DNA of 64,000 nucleotides from Metarhizium brunneum (taxonomy: Eukaryota; Ascomycota; Sordariomycetes; Hypocreales; Clavicipitaceae). The notes below the pieces were generated by a model. It ran no database searches, was not told the origin of the DNA, and saw only the letters and a program-made list of their open reading frames with translations. Positions 45,846 to 57,734 of the stretch are shown here, piece after piece (position 1 is the first letter of the stretch; each line of letters begins with the position of its first letter). The DNA is taken from assembly GCF_013426205.1 (NCBI RefSeq), contig NC_089427.1:2108001-2172000 (forward strand), in the 5' to 3' direction. The position numbers and the translations under genes were made by a program.

Positions 45846-46852
45846 ACTTTTTCAACGAGTCGGTTGTTGCAGTCCATGACTGATTGCATTATTGATGTAC
45901 ATGATCTGAAACCTTAGCCACCACAAGGTCAATAACTTACAATTCATACCCATCCCCAAAACATACGTCATTCTAGACTGATGCTAGTCCACATCAGATG
46001 TCGAGGAGGTGACCATTTGACGCAGATCTCTTAGGAATGCTACCTGGTCCTACGAAACGATGTCGTGTTCCTACACAAGCCATCACATGATGAGAAACAC
46101 CACGCACAAGCCAGCTTCTGAACCCAATCCAACCAAAATAGACACTCTCTATTTTATTTTGTACGTGCACTATAGAAAGTGTATACAAATTATACAAGGA
46201 CACTTGGGAGCCAGCCGACTAGAACATGTAGCTCGGGACACCTTTACAGGGCCCTTTCTACCAATTATTGAATCGCCGAAAGACCAACCGCAAACAAAAA
46301 GTTGGACAAGAGCAGAGGCAAGCCGTTGGAAGATGACGGGGGCGCAGTAGGTAATGAAGCCGTGATGATGACTGGTCTCGGACCCTCGGTGCATGAAGTC
46401 AAGTCTAGGCAGACCTTGGCCTATTTCTACTCTGACTACTGAGCAATCACGTTGCCTCTGAGAGGAGTGTGTTTCTTACCTATACCTACAGTCAAATAAG
46501 ATGAGTTTTCCACGCATATTACATTGGCTGCAGTATGGAGAAGAGTTATTTTTATTGCCTTTGGCTCAATGCTAGTGGCGAATCACGTACTATTATTCTA
46601 AAAGAAATTTGGTCTATACACCCTTGTGTAGAGCCATTCTCTCTGCCTTTTGAAGAAAAAAAAGACCCCCCACGAGGGTGTCTTTGAGATAACGAATGTG
46701 GATGGTCTCATGGCGAGGCTCGACTTGGCAGATGTTGTCAACGAGAGGCGCTGAGAAGCATGGACAGGGTTTGGTTGGCCTCTAATATAAGAGTGCCAAC
46801 GTTGCTCGTATGAAGTGGGTATATGTGTTTACAGACTACAGAGCACAAAGAG

Positions 46853-48121
46853 CTAATCTATGAAAACAGCCAGGCCTAGACGTTGACGTTGCCGAACCGT
46901 TGATACCTCTCCTCCCTCTACCTCGGGCCCCATCTCCTGACAACAAATACCCGCCCTCGTCGGGTTGAATGAAGACGAAACTCGCCCGGCGTTCATCGGG
47001 TACAAGTCCACCAACAAGATGGTGAGGATTGAGATGGGCCCAGGGAGGCTCATGCCCGCGAGGAGCAAAATAACCAGCGGTGCGGCTAGGTTGACACCCG
47101 AGTCGACAACCCAGCCCCATATAGCTGTCGCGACGAAGGCAAGCATCATCCACGATCACATGTGATCCAGCCTCACTCTCTCAATGGGAAACCGTCTCAA
47201 CTCGTCGCCCCTTTTGCGTTCGGCGGACATGCCTATGTCGTTTGCTACCCGGGCGTAGTTCCAGTTGGAGCAGCCTGCCTACCGTGACGGCACCAAATAC
47301 GGATCCCATCGCAAAGAGAATGTAGTACAGCTCGACCTGGACATTGTTGAAGCTGTATCGGCGGCGAATAACGTCTTGAAGAGGTACCAGCATGGCGTAG
47401 TTAGCCATGACAGAGAGAGACATGAGGAGCATGTGGCGGCCCACGTCCTTTTCGAAGATGATGGGGATGGCGGCAACGACGCCGGGGACGGGAATCCCGA
47501 GAGGCAATTTCTTGAGCTCAAGGATGGTCGCGCCGGGCGCGGAGTCAGGTCGGCAACCACGGCGCTGCCAATTGCCACTGCCGAGCTTCACCCTGTGCTT
47601 TGCAAATCCCGCAGGGCCATTGGCACCGCGTAGTTGTGCTGCATGGACAGCCCGACGTTTGCACCCAGGTAGATGGCAAACGTGAGCGCATAGACGGGCC
47701 GTCGGCCGATCTGGTCGCGGAGATAGCCAAAGAACAGTGGTGCAAAGGCCGGCATGATTTGGTAGACGGTACGGTGAGGTTGATCTCGCCTAGGGAGCGG
47801 CGATATGACTCGGTGATGGGGTTCATGGCTGGCAGGTAGATGAAGGATGAGAAGGGCGAGAAGGTGGTGCTGAAGACTGTCATGAGGATGACGAAGACTT
47901 TGATCCTGGGGACGGAGTACGGAGTGGATGGGGCGCTCGTTTGACTGATGTGGTTCGAGGACCTGATTCTCCGTGACAGCTTCGCATTGAGTGCTGTCTG
48001 CTCGGGCATTATTGTTGTTCTTGTCGTTGTATAGAGGCTGTGTGGTGGCGTGTCCAGCCATCTCCTTCGTTTGGCTGTCACTTGTCCCGGGACATTCTTC
48101 GTCTCGGGGCGTCTTGGACAT
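46853..48121 (-). pseudogene. Broken MFS multidrug-type transporter
   Basis: From the ATG at 48121, MFS sequence is spread over three frames. Helix 1 with FSSFIYLPAMNPITESY is in one frame. Then come YQIMPAFAPLFFGYLRDQIGRRPVYALTFAIYLGANVG (helices 2-3 and the GRRP loop) in another, SAVAIGSAVVADLTPRP in a third, a helical FEKDVGRHMLLM part, and the late helices with WGWVVDSGVNLAAPLVILLLAG and VDLYPMNAGRVSSSFNPTRAG. The loop and helices normally between ADLT and FEKDVG are missing. So is the last helix region after TRAG. A stop interrupts the sequence before FVATAIWGW. No set of introns repairs this. The relatives are drug/H+ antiporters of the Qdr/Flr type. Confidence 0.8.
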
Positions 48122-49246
48122 TTTGTTTTATTTTTACGTCCCTGAAACTTAAAGGCGAAAGCTTTTGATGGTAAGTGGCGCGTCTCATTTACTGCGCTCG
48201 AGTGTGATGTAGTTGAGAAGGAAGCCCCCGTATTCCTGAACCCGGTAATACATGAAAATACAGGAACGGGACGACTATACGGGACCAAAAAAGGAAATGG
48301 AACTAAAACTTGTGAGCTGCAGTACGGAGATTTCACGTCCAAAGTCCGAAATTTGGCAGTAGGTAAGATCGAAAGGAGAAAATGGGATCGCACTACTCCG
48401 TATTGGGGTCGGTCGGGAGGCTTGCCGGAGTGTCTAACGTCACCCTCCGAATGGACCCATATTTCCCGCGCCGAGACTCGGTGCCGAGATCGCTCCGGGT
48501 GGTGGTGTGAAATACATTTGGTACACGTCCAAACATTGCTCGCGTCTCATTACTCCATCCAGACAGTATAGAAAACACGGCTACTTAGCAAGATATCCGT
48601 TGGTCCTGAACACCATAGATAAAGAATGCCAAGACAGTAGGGGGCCATGTCAACAGAGCCGAATTGACGACTCCTCGCGGCGGCCCACACCACACAGCAT
48701 ATTGTTTCTTCGGCAGCTATTGAAACAATGTCGGCGAGCAATGGTCTCAAGGAAGACATATGCTCACACGTTTTCAGTGAAATATAGTCGGAAATTGCCT
48801 CCTTCCCAGTCTTGTTCCCGAAACATCAAAGGCTGATCCTGTACCTTGGGCTGCCGACGCCGGCACCGACAGGCTTCAAAAACATCACCCGCAACGGTTC
48901 GACCGGCGACCAATACGGAGCACACTTATATCCTCCAAACGTAAATTGATGGTTCTCTTTTATGAGAGCGTTAGTTTTTGCGTTTACAACTCGAGTTTTC
49001 TCATCTCCAAAGACTTAGTTATGCATTGCGTGTCTCCTCAGTCCTGTGTGTGTATATAAGTGTCTGGTTGAATGTAGGCGGACGCGAGTCTCAGAGCACT
49101 GTGATATAAAGGTCATATCTTCACACAGAATGCCCATTGTACCTTCACAAGACACTCTGATCTTGTTCGACTTGAATCTGGTAAACACCTTGTTTTCACA
49201 AAAAAAGGCATTCCCCCCAAACACCGCAGCAACCTAGCCCTCAGCC
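48122..49246. other. Intergenic between two pseudogenes
   Basis: 1.1 kb. It has four ACGGAGT-type words (near 48322, 48393, 48543 in weaker form, and 48913). A short protein-like stretch at 48845-48949 (GLPTPAPTGFKNITRNGS) may be another coding scrap, unidentified. No intact gene. Confidence 0.4.
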
Positions 49247-49671
49247 AAGAAGGCCCTCCTCCTGCTTGACTACGACAACATCATTGTTGACATGATTCAC
49301 CCTGTCGAGGAGAAGAATAGGGTTGTCAACACGGCAAACGCTCTACTCAAAACAGCGCGTGAGAGCTCGGCTACGGCCGTTCATTGTGTGATCAACATGA
49401 ACGCCTAACCCGCCGAGACCAGCAAAACGCGGAACGCTGGTAGTCTACCTATAAGCCCCTGGTGGTATCAGTCCCGGAGAGGCTTGAACTTATTGCTCAA
49501 CTGGCTCCCGCCACCGAAGGCTCCTCTGCTAAGGAATTCGTCGTTGCCAAGTTGCCGGGATGTGTCTCCGCGATGGAAACACGGCGGTTTGCGTCTTCGC
49601 TGCGGGAGAAGTATGGTGTTAAGAGTGTGGTCATTTGTGGTCTCATCTCTGCAAGTAACTCTGACAGGTGA
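49247..49671 (+). pseudogene. Isochorismatase-like hydrolase remnant
   Basis: The first frame reads KKALLLLDYDNIIVDMI, which is the opening strand with the catalytic aspartate of isochorismatase-family hydrolases, then TARESSATAVHCVINMNA followed by an in-frame TAA. From about 49450 the homology continues in another frame: YKPLVVSVPERLELIAQLAPATEGSSAKEFVVAKLPG, with the catalytic-lysine region, and EKYGVKSVVICGL. It breaks off where the nucleophile-cysteine segment (usually S-x-x-C) should be. So it has a stop codon, a frameshift and a lost active-site end. It cannot be active. Confidence 0.75.
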
Positions 49672-50541
49672 AGTACTGGTTCTGTAAGGCTGATCTAAAT
49701 GTCTAGTCGGAAATATGGCGGCGCAGGAACTGAACAGAAACAATTGGTTTCAACCAGCGCATTGTCGCATGGCCTGAACTTTGAAGCTCCTTAGTTGTGT
49801 GGTTCAAAGACTGCTTCAGAATACCGTACGCACTCCGTACTCGCCGCCTGGTACCCCTTTGACCCAAACGATTCTACTGACTGTGCAGTCTGCTGCCTCG
49901 TCTGAGCTAGCATAAAGTGGCTTCGGGTTCTTATTCGCATTTCCCCAGTGGCTGGGTCGTACGATCTCACATTTGGGCGGGCCCAGATGCAGAGCGCCAT
50001 GGAATTCATCCAGAACAATTACGATGTCGGGTGTCATCCGATACTCCATAGGCTATCGCGAAGGTGAGGTCTGAGGTCCAGGGACTTGAGCTTGAGCTCT
50101 TTGAAATATGCCACGGGCAACATTGAATCCAGTGGTTCCTCCCGGATTGACACACCACTTCCTGCAAAACCCGAATACGAGACACCCTTGGCCATGGTAA
50201 TCAGGCGCTCTGATTGGACGGTCCCTGACTTTCATCGGCAGAGACTCCACATACGCAGCGCAGTGGCATCTTGTGGGTGGGTCCCCCTGACCAACGAAAG
50301 GATCATCCAACTCCAAATTACTTTTATCGGGCGCATCTCGACGCCACTCGTCAGCTCTTTCTTAATCACTTGGTTCTACGTCGTCGAGTTTTGTTCGTTT
50401 CTTGCCTCATTCATTTGGCTACACGGAACGAAGAGCCGGTTGTCCTCATCCTCTGGGAACATTCACGTTTTGATTACCGTTCCATATCCGATTGCGCGAG
50501 CCAAGCATTTGCCGACGCATCGATCAACATCTGCAATCACA
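49672..50541. promoter_or_regulatory. Upstream region of CYP51
   Basis: 870 bp with no intact gene; it should carry the CYP51 promoter and a long leader. An ACTCCGTAC word is at 49832-49840. I do not see a convincing tandem repeat of the kind associated with azole resistance. Confidence 0.45.
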
Positions 50542-52269
<1,728 letters not shown>

Positions 52270-52950
52270 ATGTGTGAGCGGTAAATGCAACAAAAAAACG
52301 CATGGGATAAAATGACGGGTAGCGACTTTCTTTCTTTTTCTTTGCGTGGGTATTTGTATATACAAGGCTACTCGCTGGAGTTATTGAAGTCATCAGATGG
52401 ACGAATTTACGTGGATGGGCCCGCGTGGCTGCATGAAAAAAAAAACGGTACTAATATTTAATATAAATCATAAATCATAAATCAATTTGAAGGACTGCAA
52501 TATAATAAGCAGTGTGAACGATCCATGTCGTGAATGTGACGAGGTATCGTTGGGTCAGCCTTGGACGATGCTCCTTTCCTCCAGTCCAGATGTCGGGCGG
52601 CCCCACTGGGCGGCCGAAGGACCTACCACCTGCACGGACCGGGTGCAACGGCATCTGGAAACATGAGGTGGCTGCGCGCGATAGTTTTCAAACACGCACC
52701 TCCCTTTAGCTGTGTTTTTTTCAGTACCTTCTCCAACATGAGGTTACATGCTCGCCAGGGACGATCCTGGCAAGCGAAGCTTTGTTTTTTTTCTAAACAA
52801 GTCGAGGGCCGATTGCACGCGAGCTTCTTCCTTTGATCAACATTGCGCTCGCACTTCGTTAATCAGCCTCTTAGCTCGCAAGTGTGCCACAGAGTGAGAG
52901 TCAGCCCAGAACCATTGACAGACAGTACTACAACACAGACATTTACCGCA
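52270..52950. other. Intergenic
   Basis: 681 bp: CYP51 terminator region, AT-rich with an AAATCATAAATCATAAATC repeat near 52465-52485, then the promoter of the DUF3074 gene. No gene. Confidence 0.5.
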
Positions 52951-54006
52951 ATGGAATTCCGACTGCCAAAGCTATCCGCAGACTCAGACGGCGATATTAA
53001 GGCAGATCATAGCCGTCTGATCCGCCTCTGGGGGGTTGAACCGTCGCAGTTGCCATCTTCAGCCTCGCCTCCGAGCGATCTCCTTCCACTGCTCACGGCC
53101 ACGTGGACGGAGGCGGTGTATTTTATCAGCAAGGTCCATTTGGAGTCCAAGACCAAGACATCGCCATGGCACCCAATCGGTGTCAAGAGATTCCCCAATT
53201 CGAATGCCCCGGTACACTTGTACCAACGAGTCGTGTCGACACCAGAACTCGTTCGCGTTTGCGAAGAGCACAAGATCAATGACACAGACGAGAGAGACCT
53301 GCAACCAGAAGTATGGGCTCTGCGGCGCAGCGTCCACCAGAATACCGCAGCAAAGGGAACAGCCAACTGGAGCGAATGGGTTCGCTGCTTCAAGGACAAC
53401 CACGCCAAGGCAGAGAAGGACTTTACCCCCACGGTCTTGAACACGTGTCTGATGAAGAAGTGGAAATGCAAAGACATCAAAATTCAGCTTGCCGGGCGGA
53501 CTTGGGTTGATTGGACCATGAAATGGGAGGAATCTGTCCATAAGCTTCCTTTCCCGCTGAGCAAGCGCGTCTTCCCTGTTCTACAGGTGACGGCCATGAC
53601 GCATAACAAGCAGGAGTTTATGGTCGTTCAGATTGCCGTCAAAGATCATGATGCGACACCCCGGAATGGCGCTGTTCTGGGCGCCTATACCAGCGTGGAG
53701 AGGTTTCGTCAAACCGACGGTGGCGTTGAATGGATTATGGGCACTGTTTCAGATGCGAGAGGTTTGTTGCCTCGATGGATTCAGAAGAGAGCCGTGCCAG
53801 CCCAGATTGCCAAAGATGTCGATATGTTTTTGGGTTGGATCGCAGAGGAGAGAAAGAGGGTTCCGGCGACAGATGATGCTATACCGACCCCGGTCAATGC
53901 TTCGGGAGCTGACGCTGGAACTACTTCGCAGGTCGACTCTGCTCAGGACACGAATAACGCCCCCCCAAGACCAACTGTGACAGACGAGAAACCAGAGGGA
54001 GAATGA
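52951..54006 (+). CDS. DUF3074 (START-like) domain protein
   Basis: A single exon of 351 residues from the ATG at 52951. The frame is open further up to 52843, but only this ATG starts the conserved part. The central region (about 70-310) has DUF3074 features: WHPIGVKRFPNSNAPVHLYQRVV at the first strands, SEWVRCFKDNHAKAEKDFTPTV, RVFPVLQVTAMTHNKQEFMVVQI and the late VEWIMGTVSDARGLLPRWIQKRAVPAQIAKDV helix. The fold is a START-like lipid-binding cavity. No enzymatic role is established for the family. No signal peptide or membrane helix. The Thr/Pro/Asp-rich tail after about 315 is disordered. Confidence 0.85.
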   Translation: MEFRLPKLSADSDGDIKADHSRLIRLWGVEPSQLPSSASPPSDLLPLLTATWTEAVYFISKVHLESKTKTSPWHPIGVKRFPNSNAPVHLYQRVVSTPELVRVCEEHKINDTDERDLQPEVWALRRSVHQNTAAKGTANWSEWVRCFKDNHAKAEKDFTPTVLNTCLMKKWKCKDIKIQLAGRTWVDWTMKWEESVHKLPFPLSKRVFPVLQVTAMTHNKQEFMVVQIAVKDHDATPRNGAVLGAYTSVERFRQTDGGVEWIMGTVSDARGLLPRWIQKRAVPAQIAKDVDMFLGWIAEERKRVPATDDAIPTPVNASGADAGTTSQVDSAQDTNNAPPRPTVTDEKPEGE

Positions 54007-54369
54007 CGAATCATGACGCACAGCACTGCAGTGTTTACTTTCCACCCGTACTGACATAGCATGTATTGTTATTATTGATATCCCGAAGCGAATAATGTAA
54101 CTTCATGCTCTTGCTACTGAACTCATTTCGCGGAGTCGATTCTGTGGCCCTGTGACTCTGTTAATGCGTGAAGCCTGGCCATGGGGGAAGGTGCTCGCGG
54201 TGTAGTGCTGCCGCACCTGCTGTTGCAGGTATTAAGCGAGACCAGGGCGAGATGGCTTAGCGGAAGAAACTAATCTTTGATCTCGACACCCGTAGGTCGA
54301 CATCTTGGTTCTCACAGGAATCCAGCATTCTATCAATAGTCGGGCTAGTCATAGCACGCCCGTAGGATA
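54007..54369. other. Intergenic
   Basis: 363 bp between two genes on the same strand. No repeat, no RNA gene recognised. Confidence 0.5.
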
Positions 54370-55354
54370 ATGGCAAGTAAGCGTCGACTCTCTGCCCCGG
54401 TAGCACCAACACCTGCACCATCGAGCACAGTTCTTTCTTCACCAGAGTCGATTCTGGTAGACTCTACATGTACCTCATCGTCGTCCAATGCTGTCCTCGA
54501 CGCAAAGCTCTTGGACCGAGCCGAAAAACTCGCCCGCATGACAATGGAGCTCAAGATCCACAAGGTTGTCATGCAGGCCAACGACCTGGCCCGCGGGCTC
54601 GAAGACCTAACTCGCAAGACGGTGCACAACGAGTCCTTCCGCCAGCAAAACGAAGAACGCATGGAGAAGGTCTGGCAGGACGTCCTGTCCGTCAAGGCGA
54701 ACTTTGAGCAGCACCTGGACGCGAGGGCAAGAGACGAGCTCCATCTGGGGGAGTGCCAAAGGGAGGTGGTGGAGGTGAAGAGCTCCATGGGCGAGGTGAG
54801 GAAGCTGGTGGAGGAGCTGGCCAGCAAGGTAGACCAGCTGCCGACGTTGGCCGAGGCCAACGCCGTGCTGGCGGGCGTTTGCGCGCAGAGGGAGGCGTGC
54901 GAGAGTGCCGCCGCGGTTTGCCGGGAGCGCTGTGAATTGGGGGTGCGGGCAGGTACGTATCGGCGGCGGCGGTGATGTCGGTGTGTACTGACTGGTTGGG
55001 GTGTTCGGGGCAGGGTGCTCTCACAAGCCGATACAAACGCGCATCCAGGAGGCGATCAAGTCGACGCGGCGGTGGCACCACGATCACAAGTCGACGGCGC
55101 TGCCTGACGCGGTGTTTACGGCGAATTATCTCAAGAAGCAGTCGAAGCGGGACCCGCGCATGGCCGTGTATCTGCAGAGGGCTATTCACAAGCGCATCAG
55201 GCGCCGGCGGCGGCGGGAATCTGGCCCGCAGCCGCAGTCGCTCGAGGAGTTTTGCCAAGATGTCAGCTGGGAGGATGTGACGAGGACGGTGGAGGACGTA
55301 TTGGTTAGGAGGGTGGATTCTACGGTTCAATCGTTGAGTCAGAGTTCGGGGTAG
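54370..55354 (+). CDS. Coiled-coil protein of unknown function
   Basis: Exons 54370-54952 and 55014-55354 give 307 residues. A Ser/Pro/Thr-rich start is followed, from about 45 to 190, by a long heptad-patterned helix (KLLDRAEKLARMTMELKIHKVV, then VEVKSSMGEVRKLVEELASKV) that should form a coiled coil. After the intron comes a helical basic part ending in HKRIRRRRRRES, a strong nuclear localisation or nucleic-acid-binding patch, and a C-terminal helix with SLEEFCQDVSWEDVTRTVEDVLV. I recognise no domain. The intron (GTACGT...GGCAG) and the clean frame support a real gene. GC content of exon 1 is high, like its neighbours. Confidence 0.7.
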
Positions 55355-55577
55355 TTGCCAGGCAGAGAGGGGGTGGTGATGTGCTATTATATTTGCCTTG
55401 TTACCAAGTAATTACTTGTGCATGATCAGTGAATGACCAGACGTCCGTGATTTTTTTCATGTTCCCACCTTCCAACGCCGGTGCTGTCCGTGAATACCAG
55501 CTCGTGATGCACTCTCCCCCCATCGCTAAATAATATTACACACACGTCAGGCTCAGGTTTCCCCCCTACCCATCCGG

Positions 55578-57065
55578 CTAGTCGTCAACGTCAATGCCAA
55601 TGGAGCCCTTCTTCAACTCAATCTCCGACTTCAACTGCTTGATCTGATTCTCCAATCTTATTCGGAGAATCTTGTTCTGCGTCTTTTCCAGATCCGCCAC
55701 CCGTCTAGCCAACTGCTTCTCCAAGTCATGAATGATATCCTTGACGCCCTGCTCCTCGTCTCTCTGAGCACGCTGATCCTCATCCAGATCGTCGTCGTCG
55801 TCGTCATCATCATCATCGTCGTCCTCGTCCTCCTCTGACTCGTCATTCTCGATGCTTTCTTGGATAACAGGCGCCGGCGTCTCGACCTGCGTGGTCATGG
55901 GCGTAGTCATGTCCATTGCCGTGCCGGGCGTCTCGGCCACCAAGTCATCCGCAAAGGCAGCTTCCAAATCAGCCTCGAGGTCGTTGTCGTCGCCAAAGAT
56001 CTCGTCGTTCTGCGTACTGCCAAAGTAGCCCATCGAGTCGTCCACTTCGCCCTCGGCGTCCTCGTCGGCGCCCATTTCCACGTCTTCGTCGTGGCGGTCA
56101 TCTACCCATTCCCACTTCGTGGAGCTAGCCTTACTATCCTCCGCGAGCAGTCTCTCCACCTCGGCCTCCTTGTCTTCAATCTCCTTGCGGCTGATGGTCT
56201 TGGCAAACCGGCGGTTGACGCAGTCGTGCATCGGCGGCGTGACGCCGTGCGGCCATTTGAAGTTGGTGTCGATCATGGTGGGTAGTTGTGCGCGCTTGGC
56301 CTCCTCTTCGTTCTTAACTTGCTGGAATACAAGCAGCATCTGGCAAATATCTGCAGACTTCATGAAGGACTTGCGATCCCACGTCTTCATGGATTCGGTG
56401 ATGGTGGGTAGGTCCACCATGACGGCGGCAAAGGATTGGCCTTTGACGGTCATGATGGCCCGTCGCGTGTCCTCGTCGAAGAACTTGATGGTGATGTCCG
56501 CACCGCCCTGGGCTCGAGGAATGCCCATTTTGCCATTCTCCATGCACCAGCGTACGTAGTCGCAGTGCTCGCCGGGCAGCATGCGCAGGATAAACTGCTC
56601 CTCAATGGCCGGGTCCAACTCTCGATCGCTCGCTTCGGAATCGTACCCGTCACCGGGGGGGTGGACCGGCGGGCGTCCTCGCGGCTTCAACACTACCTGG
56701 GTGTGAGCCGACTTGACGCCCGGCCGAATCTTGATCTTGGTGGCCTGGCTGCCTGCCGTCTGTGACAGTGGCAGGTCCTCAACGTCGTCGTGCGGTCGTT
56801 TCCTGCTTTCGACGAGCTTCTGGCTCGGCTTTGTCTGACGACCGGCTTTTGTTTTGGCGGGTGGTGCTTGGTCTGTGGCGGGAGTTGGAGGTTGTGACAA
56901 GGTGAGTTTGAGCTTCACCTTGCGTGGGCCGTCGCCTGGCGTCGCAGATGCCGGTGCTGCTGATGCTGCTGCGTCGCCGACAAAGGATGCGGACCGGCTG
57001 ATGTTGATTTTTAGTTTTGGTTTTGGCGTTTCCGTCGCCGCGCCGCCGGGGTCTGGCGCAGACAT
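55578..57065 (-). CDS. TAF7: TFIID subunit TAF7
   Basis: A single exon of 495 residues from the ATG at 57065. The open frame runs a little further up, but only from a GTG. After a Pro/Ala/Lys-rich start, the TAFII55 N-terminal domain spans about 155-330: EEQFILRMLPGEHCDYVRWCMENG, DITIKFFDEDTRRAIMTVKGQSFAAVMVDLPTITESMKTWD, then VTPPMHDCVNRRF. This is the TAF1-binding core of TFIID. The rest is acidic, with an Asp run at about 400-415, and ends in a coiled coil (HDLEKQLARRVADLEKTQNKILRIRLENQIKQLKSEIEL). It acts in RNA polymerase II initiation in the nucleus. Confidence 0.92.
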   Translation of the reverse strand: MSAPDPGGAATETPKPKLKINISRSASFVGDAAASAAPASATPGDGPRKVKLKLTLSQPPTPATDQAPPAKTKAGRQTKPSQKLVESRKRPHDDVEDLPLSQTAGSQATKIKIRPGVKSAHTQVVLKPRGRPPVHPPGDGYDSEASDRELDPAIEEQFILRMLPGEHCDYVRWCMENGKMGIPRAQGGADITIKFFDEDTRRAIMTVKGQSFAAVMVDLPTITESMKTWDRKSFMKSADICQMLLVFQQVKNEEEAKRAQLPTMIDTNFKWPHGVTPPMHDCVNRRFAKTISRKEIEDKEAEVERLLAEDSKASSTKWEWVDDRHDEDVEMGADEDAEGEVDDSMGYFGSTQNDEIFGDDNDLEADLEAAFADDLVAETPGTAMDMTTPMTTQVETPAPVIQESIENDESEEDEDDDDDDDDDDDDLDEDQRAQRDEEQGVKDIIHDLEKQLARRVADLEKTQNKILRIRLENQIKQLKSEIELKKGSIGIDVDD

Positions 57066-57734
57066 GGTGCGGACTGGGGGTGGTGATGTGGATGATGGAG
57101 GAGTTGAAGGAGAGAGCTTGGATTGAATTGAAGTCACGGTGCTCCACGTCCCTAGATTGGACCACAGACGATTGGGTCACTGTGTGGGGCAGCACGGCCT
57201 CGATGTTGCGCATGCGGTGGGTACCAGCTCGAGACGCCACACCCAAAAGCCCCGAGTATTTCTTGCAACTGAATAATCCAAGCAATAGTAAGCTTGTTTG
57301 ATGTGCTTATTACCCTTTTCGTGGTCAGAAAATCTACAACTTCACTTTGCAAATCACTCGACAGAGAATATGGAGACTCGAAGTTGGATGGAATCGCAAG
57401 TTAGCTTCTTTGATCCATCTCATACGTATTTGGAATTGAAACACTGCCCTCAGATGAAAACCAGTCCACACTGATTGAGAGCCTATATGCTAACGAGGGT
57501 CTTTGTATCAAAAGGGCCAAAACAGAAACAAACTTCAGGTATAAAGTTGCTAATGATACTATGCCCATCAACCAAACGCCAAAACAATGCCGCAAAAGCC
57601 GTGCTGTCAATAACGAGATAGTGGCCGTTGTTCCGTTTATCCAGTCTTATCTTCTGGCAGCACGTCGCTAGAGAAGCTAGCCAGCTCAACTAAAACCGTT
57701 TGGTTCCAAATATTCTTCTCTCGGTAGCCCCAAC
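57066..57734. other. Intergenic
   Basis: 669 bp: TAF7 promoter and leader, then the 3' end of the next minus-strand gene. Nothing else recognised. Confidence 0.5.

Larger units (their letters stand above)
44366..46852. other. Gene-poor stretch of 2.5 kb
   Basis: No supported gene. It holds a triple CTTGCGGTA-type repeat (44756-44778), the tandem ACGGAGT motif and a TTTA/TTCA tandem run (both entered separately). A GGTTCGATCCC string at 44873-44883 resembles a tRNA B box but has no matching stems or A box. Confidence 0.5.

Noticed and set aside
49791..50316. Two minus-strand frames upstream of CYP51
   Set aside because: Some protein-like words but no recognisable family and no splice sites joining them.
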